64,000 nucleotides of DNA from Prorocentrum cordatum (Eukaryota; Sar; Dinophyceae; Prorocentrales; Prorocentraceae). Within the stretch, counting starts at the first letter, position 1. The number at the start of each line of letters is the position of its first letter. Below, piece after piece: positions 1-10,650 of this stretch. The notes beneath the pieces are model-generated. The model saw only the letters and a list, made by a program, of their open reading frames with translations, was not told the origin of the DNA and searched no databases. The DNA lies in contig CAUYUJ010004703.1 of NCBI GenBank assembly GCA_963575745.1, positions 79,501 to 143,500 on the forward strand. Direction: 5' to 3'. The translations under genes and the position numbers were made by a program.

Positions 1-2930
1 AGGTTCCATGCATCACCACTTTGTTGCGCCTCCAAGACGCGCCGCGCTCGCCGCTGCGAAACCCGCCCCATGAATCAGCATCGTGGCGCGTCGCTCGACT
101 CGCGCGGCGCCAATAGCGGGGACCCCGCGCTGATAAATGCATTCAGGTACATTACGTAACAAAATGTCATCGCCGAAACCTGGAAGGCGCAACTTGCAGT
201 GCGCAACGTGATCGGTGGATCCTACGGGGGCGCATCGCATCGGTCGCGGCGGGAGGAACCGCAGGTCGCGCATTTTTGCCCCATGGGGCCATGCCATCAC
301 AAGGGGCAGTGGATGGTGGCTCACCGCCCCGCAAGTGCGCCCCCCTCCCCTAGGCGCTCGCAAGGCGCTGGGCACCCGCTGGTGGTGCAGTGGGGCGAAT
401 GCTCATGCCGCGCTCACGCGGTTGGAAACGCGTCGCGCCCTCTCTCTACTAGATACAAATCGCCTCGCAGGCGCGAAGGCTAACTGACGCCGCTCCGTCG
501 CCCGACGGGCTACGCCAACGCAGGGACAACGAAATTAACGGCGTTGTCGCGTGGGGCCGCGCCGACGCAAGTTGCAGGTGAAACGGCTTCATTGCAACGT
601 GAGCGCGCCTTCAATGTCACCGAAGAGCGCGAACCCTGCGGGAAAAGCGCGGGGTTATAATTACTGCAGCACCGACGCGACAGGCCTCCTGCCTGCGAAC
701 GAAGTCCATGGGGGGGATATGGGGGTGGCCATATGCCCGCGGGGCCCATCTCGTTACCTAGCGCGGCCAACCCGACGCAAATGGGCAACGGATCGCGCAG
801 TGTTGTCCAATGGGGATGTGCCGACGCAAGGGGCAATAAATTCTCGTTCGCTGCCCATTGGGTGCGCAAGTTTGGCCCCTCGCAGAACGCTGGGCCACAA
901 TTAGTGGCGTGGCGTGCGTGTAGTCTTGCTGCGCCTTCGCGAGTGGCAACTGGTTGCTTGCCAGTGCAGCACGGGGCAGCGCCAAAGCAAAGGACGACAT
1001 GCTTCGTCGGCACGCGGCGGCGCAGGGGGGGCGGCAGGCGGGGGGAGCTTGCCGCATGGGGCATCGCAGACGCATACGAACAGAGGATGATGATTCGTGG
1101 CCTCGTCGGCGCCAACATCGGTGGCTTCGCGCATGGCTGGGCCCGCTCATGCGACGCAACGTGGCGAGTGGACATGCAGCGCCGACTTTAATGGGCATAC
1201 GGTTTGCGGCCGCTGCACATAGAAACGCGCAGACGCCATGGCAGAAAGCACGTCGCCACACTGCCGCGCAAAACTGCGCCGACGCAACTAGCAACGCATG
1301 CGGCAGGGGCGCAACGTGTGGCTGCGTCGACACAGGATGGCAACGACCGTTTGCTTCGTTGCCCCGAGAATACTCCCGTCGGAGCCCTCGCAGAACACAG
1401 GCCCACCCACCAGCTCCCAAGTGGCGCAACGCTGCGAATAGTTGCTCGGCGCTCATGAAGTTGGCAAACAGTTCGTTGCGCTGCCACGAATGCGCCGAGC
1501 CGACGCACAAGGGCCGCGGAACCCGCGACATTGCCTCATGGGGCTGCGCCGACGCGACGGACGGCAACCTTGGCGCCGTTGCGCCATATGGCCATGCCGC
1601 CGACGAAGAGACAACGTACCCCGCGCGGTTGCCGCAATCGCGTACCAAGATATTTGCAAGACGCGGGGCCCGCAAGTGACGTCTCGGTGGATGTGGTCTG
1701 GCCGTGCCGACGCAGAAGACACGCGGCATGCTAGCCGCCAGCCGCTGCGCAACTGGGTCGCAGCGGCGCACGGGACTGCGGATTTCCTTCCTGCGCGCAA
1801 CGACGCAACGCAGACGCGAAGCCGACAAGTCTCGCCCAGCGGCCACATGGCGGCAACGACGCGAGGTGGCACACGAAGACGATGCCTCGATCGCGCGGGG
1901 GCGCCCTATCGGTGCCATCGTGGACGCTAGCCCCCCGCAGAGCGCGCCGCAGCGAGACCATCCTGCCGCGCCGATGCGAGCAGCAAGTGCTCAGCAACGC
2001 GCCCCAGAAAGTTTGCCGACGCAAAACGAGATCTGCTTTGGCGTCGGTGCCCAAAGGGCGTGGCTCCGAGAGAAAGGACGGAGCGCGTTGCAGCGGCGCA
2101 TCAGTTCGCCGCGCCGACGCAGGGGCAACGGGCGCAGAATCATTGCCCCATGCGCGCCGCGCCCGAGGTCCTCGAATGGCGCTGGGCACCCGCGCGCAGA
2201 GCAGCGAAGCGAGAAGCCCTGCCGCGCCGACGGACTTGCTAATGCGGTTTGCTTCGGTTGTGGGCGGAGCAACACAGACGCAACCTGCAACGGGCATTTA
2301 TATTGCGGCACAATGCGGCTGCGCCGACGCAAAGCGGTGCAGAACGCGCATTTCGTTGCCCAATGCGACACCACCGACGAAACGGTGACACCTCGGCACG
2401 CACCGTGGCTCACATGACGCTCCGCTCGGATCACTCGCACGATGCGGGGACCCATAGCGAGCGCGCAACGGGGCCAACGAGCGCGCACAACTGCCACGCG
2501 GTATTCTCCACGATTGTCGCGCAGATGGCTGCCCTCCGCAAGCAAAGTGTGCCGCAAAGCGAGCGCACGCGCCGCACTAATGCAAAACGCAACGCGCCCT
2601 GATTCGCGGCCACATAGAGTCGCGTCGGCCCAAGGGGCCACAGGCGTCGTTCCGCGGCACTGCGGTGTCGCGCCAACGCAAGGGCAATACGCGTGCTTGC
2701 TGCGCCCCACGGGGCAACGCCGACGCGAAGGGTAGCGGCCGTTGAATCGCCGCCTCGCTGGTCCCACCCACCCCCCGCAGCGCCCCAACGGGCGATGTCA
2801 ACCTTGGGTCGCTCTGCGAGCGGTGATGCTTTCGCAAGGCCCAATGGGTGGGCCCCAATGTGCGCGACCTATTGGTTGCGCCCTGTGGCGATTGGTGTGG
2901 TGCCTTGAGGGCTGGGCTTCGGGCCTGAGG
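1..2930. repeat. GC-rich degenerate dispersed repeat tract
   Basis: No convincing gene is seen. The ten-base word GCCGACGCAA recurs at 561, 820, 1278, 2015 and 2323, with one-base variants near 774, 1500, 1548, 1707, 2113 and 2677. It often sits in a small imperfect palindrome: TTGCCC or TTGTCC on the left, an ATGGGG-like core, then the word, then GGGCAA on the right (for example about 804-838 and 2299-2335). Many open frames occur on both strands, but they carry Arg/Ala-rich low-complexity sequence expected of GC-rich DNA without stops. The same family returns at 21.5-22.3 kb. Confidence 0.6.
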
Positions 2931-2944
2931 CTTAACACATGTGC

Positions 2945-3345
2945 CATATGCAGGTGCACGCCAGCCAACCAGCGAACCAGCCATCCAGCCAACCACCCAT
3001 CCAGCCAACCAGCCATCCAGCCAACCAGCCAACCACGCAAGCCAACCAATATCAGTCCAGCTAACCAGCCAACCAGCCACGTGCAAAACCTTTCACATGT
3101 GCCATAGTGGTGCTACCATACGGGCTGGACCCGATGTGCGGGACCCTCTGCAGACTTCCTCAATATGTAGGCCAGTCGCCCTGTGGGTGCGGACGCGAAG
3201 CCCGTGCCGCCTGCTTATGCTAGGACTGACACTGGTGTGCCATAGGCAGGTACACACCAGTCCACCAGCCAACCAGCCAAACCAGCCAATCAGCCAACCA
3301 GCCAATGATCCAGCCAGCCAACCAAGCAACCAACCAACGACGCCA
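2945..3345. repeat. CAGCCAACCAGC minisatellite, two blocks
   Basis: Tandem variants of CAGCCAACCAGC fill about 2955-3085 and 3253-3345. Each block is preceded by a related stretch containing 'gtgccata' and 'caggt(g/a)cac', so the two blocks look like copies of one roughly 300-bp unit. Translation on the minus strand gives a Trp-Leu-Ala-Gly-Trp repeat, which I treat as an artefact. Confidence 0.7.
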
Positions 3346-3744
3346 AAAGCGATGATGGCCAGACGGTCTGGAACGGTGATGGCGATGATGACTGCGAGCA
3401 CTCCCGTGAAATGCACGAGGTCAGCCCCGTGCTCGACGTGTCCCCGAGTGTAGATCTATCGAACCGTACACAGTCGCGCTGGACGCCGACGCCAGCATCT
3501 TTCCTCACAGACGTGGGCGAAGTAACATGGCACAGGCAACGGTTGTGATATCAACGGGGTGACAATGCATCGTGCTGGTGTTCCCAAGTGCGCAATATCA
3601 TTGAGAGCTCCTGGTGCGTGCTTCCAATGCACCGTGTAGCACAGCGCAGCTCGCACTTGGCCGCACAATATACGCCCTGCGCCGCGGCGCATATACAAGA
3701 TGGGCGAGGGCGCACCAGCAGGGCGCCGATAAAACTGGGCTTGT

Positions 3745-4190
3745 GAGCGAACGGCCTTCAGCGTTCTGAAAGACCTGAAGGCCCGCTGTCCCCATTCGGG
3801 GCACCCAACCAGGCTCAGAGGGCTTCAGAAGACTTACTTCTCAGAAGGCTGGCAGGCTTCCCAAGAAGCGCCCCAGGGAGGCTTCGGCTTCGGCTTCCCA
3901 GGAAGGCGCTCTCAGAAGGCAGGAGGGCTTGTCTCAGAAGGCAGGAGGGCTTCCCAGGAAAGCTTCCAGAAAGGCTTCCCAGGAAAAACCAAAAGCATCA
4001 CCTTCCCATAAACAAAAAAACAACCAACATGCATGCCCATACAATGGCAAGCGAATGCGCTCATACGTGCAGACATGCATGCATTAAACAACGCATCAAT
4101 GTACGCATCCATGCATACATCCATGTGTGCATCCACGCATCCGTCCATGTATGCATGCATCTATCTATGCATCCATGCACACTCGCCGTC
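3745..4190. repeat. Low-complexity tract: AGGCTTCCCAGGAA and CATGCATCCATG repeats
   Basis: About 3770-3985 is built of variants of 'ggcttcccaggaaggc' and 'tctcagaaggcaggaggg'. About 4025-4190 is an AT-richer tract of CATGCAT/CATCCATG words. No coding signal is seen. Confidence 0.6.
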
Positions 4191-4487
4191 ACGTGCGACG
4201 GCGTTCGGAAACTGAGGCGAAGCCTGACGATATATGGTGAGACTCTCTGGCTCCAGCGCGACTTAGAACCAGCAGGTAATATGTTATGTTCGTGTAATCG
4301 ATCATTGTGTAATACTCCACACTGTATGGTTGTATGTGTCACTGGATGCGCGCCATTAAAAACTTTGCTTCGAAGGGAGCCATCACCGTACCATGCTTGT
4401 TCGAGGTGGTCTGGCGCGTGCCACACGCATCACGACATGTAAAGCCTGAGTGGGCGTTCGCTGGAGCGGCGCCGCCGACAAAGGCAA

Positions 4488-7400
4488 TCAAGGGAACGTC
4501 TGCAGCTTCATGGCAGCCTGCATGCGCCGCACGAGCAAGGCTGGGAGCACGTCCTTCGCGATGCCGTTCTTCGCGCGGCTCTGAACCTCGGCCAACGTCG
4601 CACTGCGCATCGACGGCTTATCCATCGATTTGTCCAAGTAAATCCTCATGAGCCTGTGGGCGGTGTCGGCAACGCGAGCCTGGACGAGAGCCCCATTCAT
4701 ATCCAGCCACTCCGTGTCGTCGCCACCGAAGATGTTCTTGATCTCGGCGTACTTCTCCTTCTCGACCTCGCAGTTAGAGATGAGCTTAGACAGCCCGTCC
4801 GCGTCTAGCTTCAGCAGCGAGCCCTGGCACGATTCGCAGAAGGCGTCCCAATCTTTGTTTGTATCGGGGAGGTCTCTAGACCAAATGTTGTCGCTGCCCT
4901 CGGCCCTGGCCTGAGACGCGCGGAAGAGGTTCTCGATGAGTGGGGCGTTTTTGGTGACGAGCTCGGAGATGTGATGGCGACCAGCCTCCACGAGCGCCTT
5001 GACGCACATGTCGGATAACTTCTCTGCCACTTCAGATACAGGAGCACCCTCGAGAACGACCGACTTGCAGGATCCCTTCAACGATTTGACGCTGCGAGCC
5101 AATTGGAGTGCAGACCCCATCTCCATGGCGATGATGTGCTGAACATCGACTTCCTTCTTATCTGCTTCCGCAGGCCGTACCCTCTCCAGCACGTCCACGA
5201 TGTACTTCGTAGTGGTGTGCAGGGTGCGGACGCATTTATTGTTCTCCTCTCTGCAGGCGTGCATGCACCCACTCAAAACCTGGTACAGCGCGCGGCACAC
5301 AGCAAGTATGTCTGTGAAAAGGCACTGTGGCCCCCCGTCCGGATCGTCAAGGAGATTGGCCATCGTGCGAAATATACTCTTGGCGATCTTCAAAAGGGCG
5401 GCCTCGCCTTTCTCGAACTCGTCCGCGGAGAGCAGGCCGCTGCGCTCATCCAAGACCTGCACAAGCTTCTCGAGAGGATCAGCGTCGCGTGCGGATTCGG
5501 AAGCACTGAGGAGTTCTTCGAGAAGACTGCAAACTGTCGCTGTGAAATTCTTGTTGACACTGCTGCTCAAGATCTCGGCACAACCCTGGATGAACATGTC
5601 GTACTGCTCGAAGGTTGGGAACGCCGTCCAGCAACTCTGGAAAAGGCGCTGTGCGTCAGTCAAGAGTTTAGCCGATTTATCTTCATCAGTGGTCGGTGCC
5701 TGCTTCAGCTTGTCGAACAACGTTGTTCCAGTAGAATGGATGAGTTCCTCCAGTTTCTCACACGACTCTTGCGGGAAGAGCATCGCGTACTGCTTAAAGT
5801 AGTTCAACGCTTCAGTCATCGTGCTTGTCAACTCCTCGATCTCGGCGGTATCGTCCAGGGCAGTGAGCCGCACGACGAGCCTCTGCACTGCTGGGCCTTT
5901 GTCCCTGATGATATCGATATTCTGAATCATACGAGAAAGTCTACTACCCAAGAACTCATTGCGGTTGACTGCACAACCGATGTCCTGCAATACAGATTTT
6001 CCAGTTGTCTTCTCAGATGCCTTGTACAAGGCCTCCACGTCGCAAAGGTAATCGAACCTGGTATCAGTCGTGATGCCGACGCAGAGCACGGCCTCGAAAG
6101 CGCGAAAGCTCAAGTAGAGGCTGTCGCATAAGGACATGACTTCGTGATGGACGTCGACGTCGTCGGGCAAATCCAAAAGAGTCGTGAGAGTGCGGACCGC
6201 CGACATGTGGGATGATATGTTCTCGTTGTTGGTTGACGAAATGATCGGGCACACGAACTTCTGAACGAGGAACTTCGCCATCGTGTGGGCCTGCACGGCG
6301 CCAGTCAGGATCGGAGCAATCGGGTGGATCTGAGGGCGCAGGGCATCAAACATTGCTGGCTCATCAGCTGTTGCTGCACCTTCTGTACGCCACGGCGTGA
6401 CGCATGCCGCAAGGTCCTTGATGTCCGTCTCCCTAATGCTCATGCCCGAGGTAGACGCGGTAGCCAGCTCAGTAGCTCTCTTGCCCACGAGCGCAAGCAG
6501 CCCCACACCAAGGGGGGGATGCTCGATCACGCACATCTCCAGGTACGCCTTCCTAATGTCTGGCCATGCCGTAGAGGGGACTTCTGCTGGAGAGATCTTC
6601 AGGAGGACGCCGATGCGAATCAGGTGCTTCTGGAGCTTCGGAGCTGTGTCATCGTTCGGGAACTTCAGCTTGAACTTAGCGGCGCACTCACTAGCGTGGT
6701 GCACGTCGCGCTTGTCAGTAGTGCCCAAAAGCGCGTGCAAGACCTTCAACTTCTCGATCCAATAAGTCGGGTTCTTGCCACCCCTGGAGGTGCGGTTCGC
6801 CCTTGCTGCAGACACCGCCGCGCTGCCAGACCCGCTCGACCTGACCGACGAAGCTCCGTCGTCATCGTTGTCGGAGACGCCGTCATCATCATCAGCCCTG
6901 GTGCTCCAGTCCATGGCCACCTCGAACGCGGCCTTCTTCAAGCCATCGACGGCGATGTGGATCTTCACGGTGTGCTGAGGTGGCTTCGTCACAGGCACCC
7001 TCGGGCTCGAAGGAGCTGGGCTCGAGGGCGGGCGCGAAGGCGGCGCAGAACCCGCGCCCGCCACAGCGGCCCCAGCCGCGGCCGCAGCGGAGCCAGATCC
7101 TCCGGTGTCCATCGGGGAGCCACCACTCCCCGATGCAACGCGGGACGGCGCTGGGGATGCGAAGGGGTCGACCTCTGCCCCGTCGTCGGACGCGACGTAC
7201 TCGTAGTCTTCGTCCTCATCACCAGGGCCACCAGGGATCCTGCCCGAGCGGCGGGCAAGGCGGCCTTTGTGGGCCCTCTCGCCCCTCGCAAGAATGTCGG
7301 CCCACGGAGTCGCGCCAGTCTCCAAGAAAGAAAGGAAACCCTTGGCGTGCGCACCCGTCGTGTCGTGGTCCCTCGCGTGCTTGACTGCGAGGCCCCCGAG

Positions 7401-8033
7401 GCCTTGGACGACCTGGCCAGCCAGGGGCAAGGTGACTTTCCTCGAATCGACTCTCGCCTGCACGCCAACCCTTATCCTGATGTTCCCTGCGGCGCCTGGC
7501 TTGTCGTTGAAGATGTAGCCCTTCAACTCTTGGCCATCCAAGAATGTGAGCTTGAGGGGGTCGCCGATCTTGAGCTGCCTCGGGGTGCTCTTCTGCGTCT
7601 CCCTGCTGATGTTAGCCGCTGGCATCCACATGCCCTCGCGGAAGATCTCGACGATAGTGCCCGTGCCGTCCGAAACCTCGACTGGCGCCAAGGCTTGCGA
7701 TGCTGCCTGCATGTTCGGGTGGAGCCTCCTGGCGTCGTCGACGCTGTCCTTGTGCGCGCCTCCTGCATGGTACGACGCCGCCCAGTCATTCCACTTGACG
7801 AAGAGCTGTGCAGGGCCATACACAGTGAAGCAGACCAAGCATGCGTCAGGTGGCGCGCCAGGCGTCTTGGGCCAGTCGACGTCCTGGTCGCTCTTCCGGC
7901 ACACCAAGCACACCCGAATAGTAGGATTAGCACCTGCTTTTGAAGCAGCCGCTTCGCCCCTGGCCCTCTTGGGTGGTGGCGGCCCCATGCCAGCAAGGTC
8001 CTTGTCCTTCTTGCCGCCACCCCTGCCAGACAT
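4488..8033 (-). CDS. Large zinc-finger-like protein of unknown function (1181 aa)
   Basis: A single uninterrupted frame of 1181 codons. The frame opens 21 codons further upstream, but with no ATG there; I start at the ATG at 8031-8033, giving MSGRGGGKKDKD. Order: basic Gly/Lys/Pro-rich N-terminus with a likely nuclear signal (PPPPKRARG, residues 17-25); a C-x2-C...C-x2-C motif (C42, C45, C65, C68) followed by an aromatic segment, resembling a treble-clef or zinc ribbon; an acidic and Ser/Ala/Pro-rich linker around residues 260-440; then about 700 residues of mostly helical sequence with no motif I recognise. Codon use is GC-rich but even, and no frame breaks are seen, so it is probably expressed or recently inserted. 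No neighbour lies within 1.4 kb. Function unknown: a nuclear protein or a component of a virus-like or transposon-like element are both possible, and nothing here decides it. Confidence 0.85.
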   Translation of the reverse strand: MSGRGGGKKDKDLAGMGPPPPKRARGEAAASKAGANPTIRVCLVCRKSDQDVDWPKTPGAPPDACLVCFTVYGPAQLFVKWNDWAASYHAGGAHKDSVDDARRLHPNMQAASQALAPVEVSDGTGTIVEIFREGMWMPAANISRETQKSTPRQLKIGDPLKLTFLDGQELKGYIFNDKPGAAGNIRIRVGVQARVDSRKVTLPLAGQVVQGLGGLAVKHARDHDTTGAHAKGFLSFLETGATPWADILARGERAHKGRLARRSGRIPGGPGDEDEDYEYVASDDGAEVDPFASPAPSRVASGSGGSPMDTGGSGSAAAAAGAAVAGAGSAPPSRPPSSPAPSSPRVPVTKPPQHTVKIHIAVDGLKKAAFEVAMDWSTRADDDDGVSDNDDDGASSVRSSGSGSAAVSAARANRTSRGGKNPTYWIEKLKVLHALLGTTDKRDVHHASECAAKFKLKFPNDDTAPKLQKHLIRIGVLLKISPAEVPSTAWPDIRKAYLEMCVIEHPPLGVGLLALVGKRATELATASTSGMSIRETDIKDLAACVTPWRTEGAATADEPAMFDALRPQIHPIAPILTGAVQAHTMAKFLVQKFVCPIISSTNNENISSHMSAVRTLTTLLDLPDDVDVHHEVMSLCDSLYLSFRAFEAVLCVGITTDTRFDYLCDVEALYKASEKTTGKSVLQDIGCAVNRNEFLGSRLSRMIQNIDIIRDKGPAVQRLVVRLTALDDTAEIEELTSTMTEALNYFKQYAMLFPQESCEKLEELIHSTGTTLFDKLKQAPTTDEDKSAKLLTDAQRLFQSCWTAFPTFEQYDMFIQGCAEILSSSVNKNFTATVCSLLEELLSASESARDADPLEKLVQVLDERSGLLSADEFEKGEAALLKIAKSIFRTMANLLDDPDGGPQCLFTDILAVCRALYQVLSGCMHACREENNKCVRTLHTTTKYIVDVLERVRPAEADKKEVDVQHIIAMEMGSALQLARSVKSLKGSCKSVVLEGAPVSEVAEKLSDMCVKALVEAGRHHISELVTKNAPLIENLFRASQARAEGSDNIWSRDLPDTNKDWDAFCESCQGSLLKLDADGLSKLISNCEVEKEKYAEIKNIFGGDDTEWLDMNGALVQARVADTAHRLMRIYLDKSMDKPSMRSATLAEVQSRAKNGIAKDVLPALLVRRMQAAMKLQTFP

Positions 8034-8340
8034 CGCGGCTACTCCAAGGAAACAGAGACCTGGAAGCGCAGAGTACGTCGTACGTGTGCGTGTCAAGCTG
8101 AAAGCTGGTCACTGCAGCCCAAAAACTATAACGTATGATTAATGATTATTGTGCTCCAAGATCCCCGCTCCTGGCCCTTTTGGAAATTGTTATTGCTCCG
8201 AGTCCCTCTCTCGGGGTGAGGACGATTGTGCTCCGAGCCCCTCCCTCCCACCCCTCGCTTGGGCTTGCATCTCGAATACGAGATGATGATTGTGTTGATG
8301 CATCGCTGGTGCTGGTGCTGGCGCTGTGCTGATAGATGAC

Positions 8341-8792
8341 GGTGCGATGACAGGGGGAGGGGGCCATGCGGATGGGCCGAACGCCGAAGGCCTTTGAGAG
8401 GATAGCTGATAGCTGAGACCCTTGGGCCCTGAGAGGCCCTGGACCCTCAGGGGGAGGGGGTCATGCGGATGGGCCGAAGGCCTTTGAGAATATAACCACT
8501 TGGGCCCTGAGAGGCCCTGGGCCCTCAGGGGGAGGGGGTCATGCGGATGGGCCGAAGGCCTTTGAGAATATAAAACCCCCTTGGGCCCTGAGAGGCCCTG
8601 GGCCCTCAGGGGGAGGGGTCACGCGGATGGGCCGAAGGCCTTTGAAAAGATAGTTGAACCCCTTGGGCCCTGAGAGGCCCTGGACCCTCAGGGGGAGGGG
8701 GTCATGCGGATGGGCCGCAGGCCTTTGAGAAGATATCCCCTTGGGCCCTGAGAGGCCCTGGACCCTTAGGAGGAAGGGGTCATGCGGGAGGG
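8341..8792. repeat. Minisatellite of about 80-100 bp units
   Basis: Five to six units share a GGGCCCTGAGAGGCCCTGG segment, then a CTCAGGGGGAGGGGG run, then ATGCGGATGGGCCGAAGGCC and TTTGAGA. Units begin near 8348, 8448, 8526, 8609, 8688 and 8766 and differ in length by small indels. The last unit runs into the sequence downstream of the next gene. Confidence 0.8.
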
Positions 8793-9289
8793 GCCCTGAG
8801 CGCTGGGCTGCTGAGCTGGCACGGTTGCGGGACTTGCCGCAGGCAGCTCGTCATCATAACCGTCATCGTCATCCTCGTCGGCATCGCCGCTGTCGTCGCC
8901 GCCACCGCCTTAGCCATCTTCAAAGACGTAATCATCACCGTGCTCATCATCGCCGCCATCGTCCTCTCTCCCGAAATGACCGCGTCAGGAAAGGAGGCCG
9001 TTTCATCGGCGTGAGCCGCGAGCGAGGGCGTCTCGTCGAGGCCAGAGCACGCGCGAGCGTGAGCGCCTTGTCCAGGCTGCACAGAGAGGTGCACTTCCCC
9101 CAAGGAGGAGGACGAAGGGTGAGGGAGGAACATAAGCACAGGCAGGAGGTGGAGTATAATCTGAATAGAAAGAGACCGTGGAAGGAGAATGCACCGAGCC
9201 TCTGCCAGCACCTTGGCGCGGCGGCCAAACAGAAAGACCAGCCGACCAGCCGAGCGCTCCGTGACATGCGATGCCCACCCTCATCCTTC

Positions 9290-9365
9290 TGGAGAAGGGA
9301 GGAGGGAGGAGGGAGGAGGGAGGGGGGAGGAGGGAGGAGGGAGGAGGGAGGAGGGAGGGCGAGGC
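9290..9365. repeat. GGAGGA microsatellite
   Basis: Purine-only (GGGAGGA)n run of about 70 bases on the plus strand, 145 bases downstream of the 3' end of the small basic protein gene at 9511-9864. Confidence 0.85.
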
Positions 9366-9510
9366 GACGGGGAGATGGGCCTCAGCCCACCTCCACGTCG
9401 CCTCGCCATCCTCCTTGTCGTCATCCTCATTACCTCATCATCCTCATGGTCATCTTCAACCACCTCATCAGCATGCTGCCACGGGCTCAAGCTCATGCTG
9501 CCACGGGCTG

Positions 9511-9864
9511 TCAGCCGAGACTCTTCTCAGCCCCAAGCTGGCGCCTGCGAGGCGTGCTGGGCGGACGGGCCGTCGTCACCTTCGGGGCCGTCGTCACCTT
9601 CTTGTTGGCCTTCGCCTGCTGCTTGGTCTTCGCCTGCTTCGTGGCCAAGCTCTTGGCCGTGCCCGCGACCTTATTCACGAACTTGTTCTGGGCCTTGGTC
9701 GCGTTCACCACCTGGCGCGAGATGTACGAACGGAGGGCCCTCAGCTCCACCTTCTGACCCTTGCACAACACGCGAAGAAGCTTCAGGCTCTTCACCAAGA
9801 GATCCCTGCTCATCGTCTCGGTGGGGCGCCACAACGCGGACCTGGTCGTCTGAGGAGTCTTCAT
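9511..9864 (-). CDS. Small Lys/Ala-rich basic protein, hypothetical
   Basis: A 117-codon frame with coding character. ATG at 9862-9864; an internal ATG at 9811-9813 begins MSRDLLVKSLKLL and may be the real start. After an amphipathic N-terminal helix, residues 60-100 are rich in Lys, Ala, Gln and Thr (KQAKTKQQAKANKK), similar in composition to histone H1 tails or nucleolar proteins, but no family is recognisable. The 25-base segment around the first ATG is repeated 67 bases upstream (about 9836-9860 and 9903-9927), and a truncated copy of the MSRDL region lies at about 10594-10640. It could be one exon of a larger gene. Confidence 0.5.
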   Translation of the reverse strand: MKTPQTTRSALWRPTETMSRDLLVKSLKLLRVLCKGQKVELRALRSYISRQVVNATKAQNKFVNKVAGTAKSLATKQAKTKQQAKANKKVTTAPKVTTARPPSTPRRRQLGAEKSLG

Positions 9865-10593
9865 CAGAAAGATGCGATAGCAAACAAACGGCCGAAGATG
9901 AGCGCGGACCTGGTCGTCTGAGGAGTCGGCTTTGAATGGGCCTTGCTCCCAAACGGCCGAGGATGAGATAGCAATAACAATGAGGTCCTAATAGTGCCAC
10001 AGAATGTCTCCCATAAAGGGCTTGCCCCATACTGTGGCCCCAAGTTTGTCTGGTAGAGATTGCCCAATAATGGTATGTCAATTTCAATGTGGCCCCCGTC
10101 TTCACATGTGTGATGATAGCCCCCCCCCCACACGCGGCCTAATCCTTCCCTTCACCGCGCCCATCCGAGGCTAAACACATCGAGGCCAAGCATTGTCCTA
10201 CCATAACCCAGGGCGCATGGCGTCTGGACACATCGAAGCCAAGCATTGCCCTACCATAACGCAGGGCCTACCCTATCTGAATTGCGCTCCTACCTTAACC
10301 TCTTGGGGAGGGGGTGCAAGACTCGACCAAGATATCGGTTTCGAAAAATACCTTATCCGAACGCCCGACCTCCTTATCACCCTCCAGGTGGTGCTACATC
10401 CTAGAAGTAAGGGGCGATTGGAGATGGAGTCGAGAAACATAAGGTTTGTGTTTTTGCAGACGGACCAACGGCGCCCTGCTGAGCAATGCGTCTGCCGCCA
10501 ACTGCGACGCGCCAATGAGAAACAACAACAATGGGCATAGTGCCAAATCGATATGTATGCCGATCCACACGGCCAAACGAACGCACCTCACTT

Positions 10594-10640
10594 GAGGTTC
10601 TTCACCAAGATCCCTGCTCATGCTGTCGGTGGGGGCCCGC
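10594..10640 (-). pseudogene. Truncated copy of the 9511-9864 gene's start region
   Basis: The segment 'ttcaccaagatccctgctca' and its flanks at 10599-10635 repeat 9791-9833 with a two-base deletion and a few substitutions. It covers only the MSRDL start region, then diverges. It lies just downstream of the stop codon of the gene at 10651-11370. Interpreted as a local duplication relic. Confidence 0.45.
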
Positions 10641-10650
10641 GCTCTCTCAA

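Noticed and set aside
758-1918. 386-codon minus frame in the left repeat tract
   Set aside because: Arg/Ala/Cys-rich low-complexity product in a GC-rich repeat region, with similar open frames on the other strand.
6285-7943. 552-codon plus-strand frame opposite the zinc-finger giant
   Set aside because: Antisense shadow of an intact gene; composition is Arg/Leu/Val-rich with no domain.
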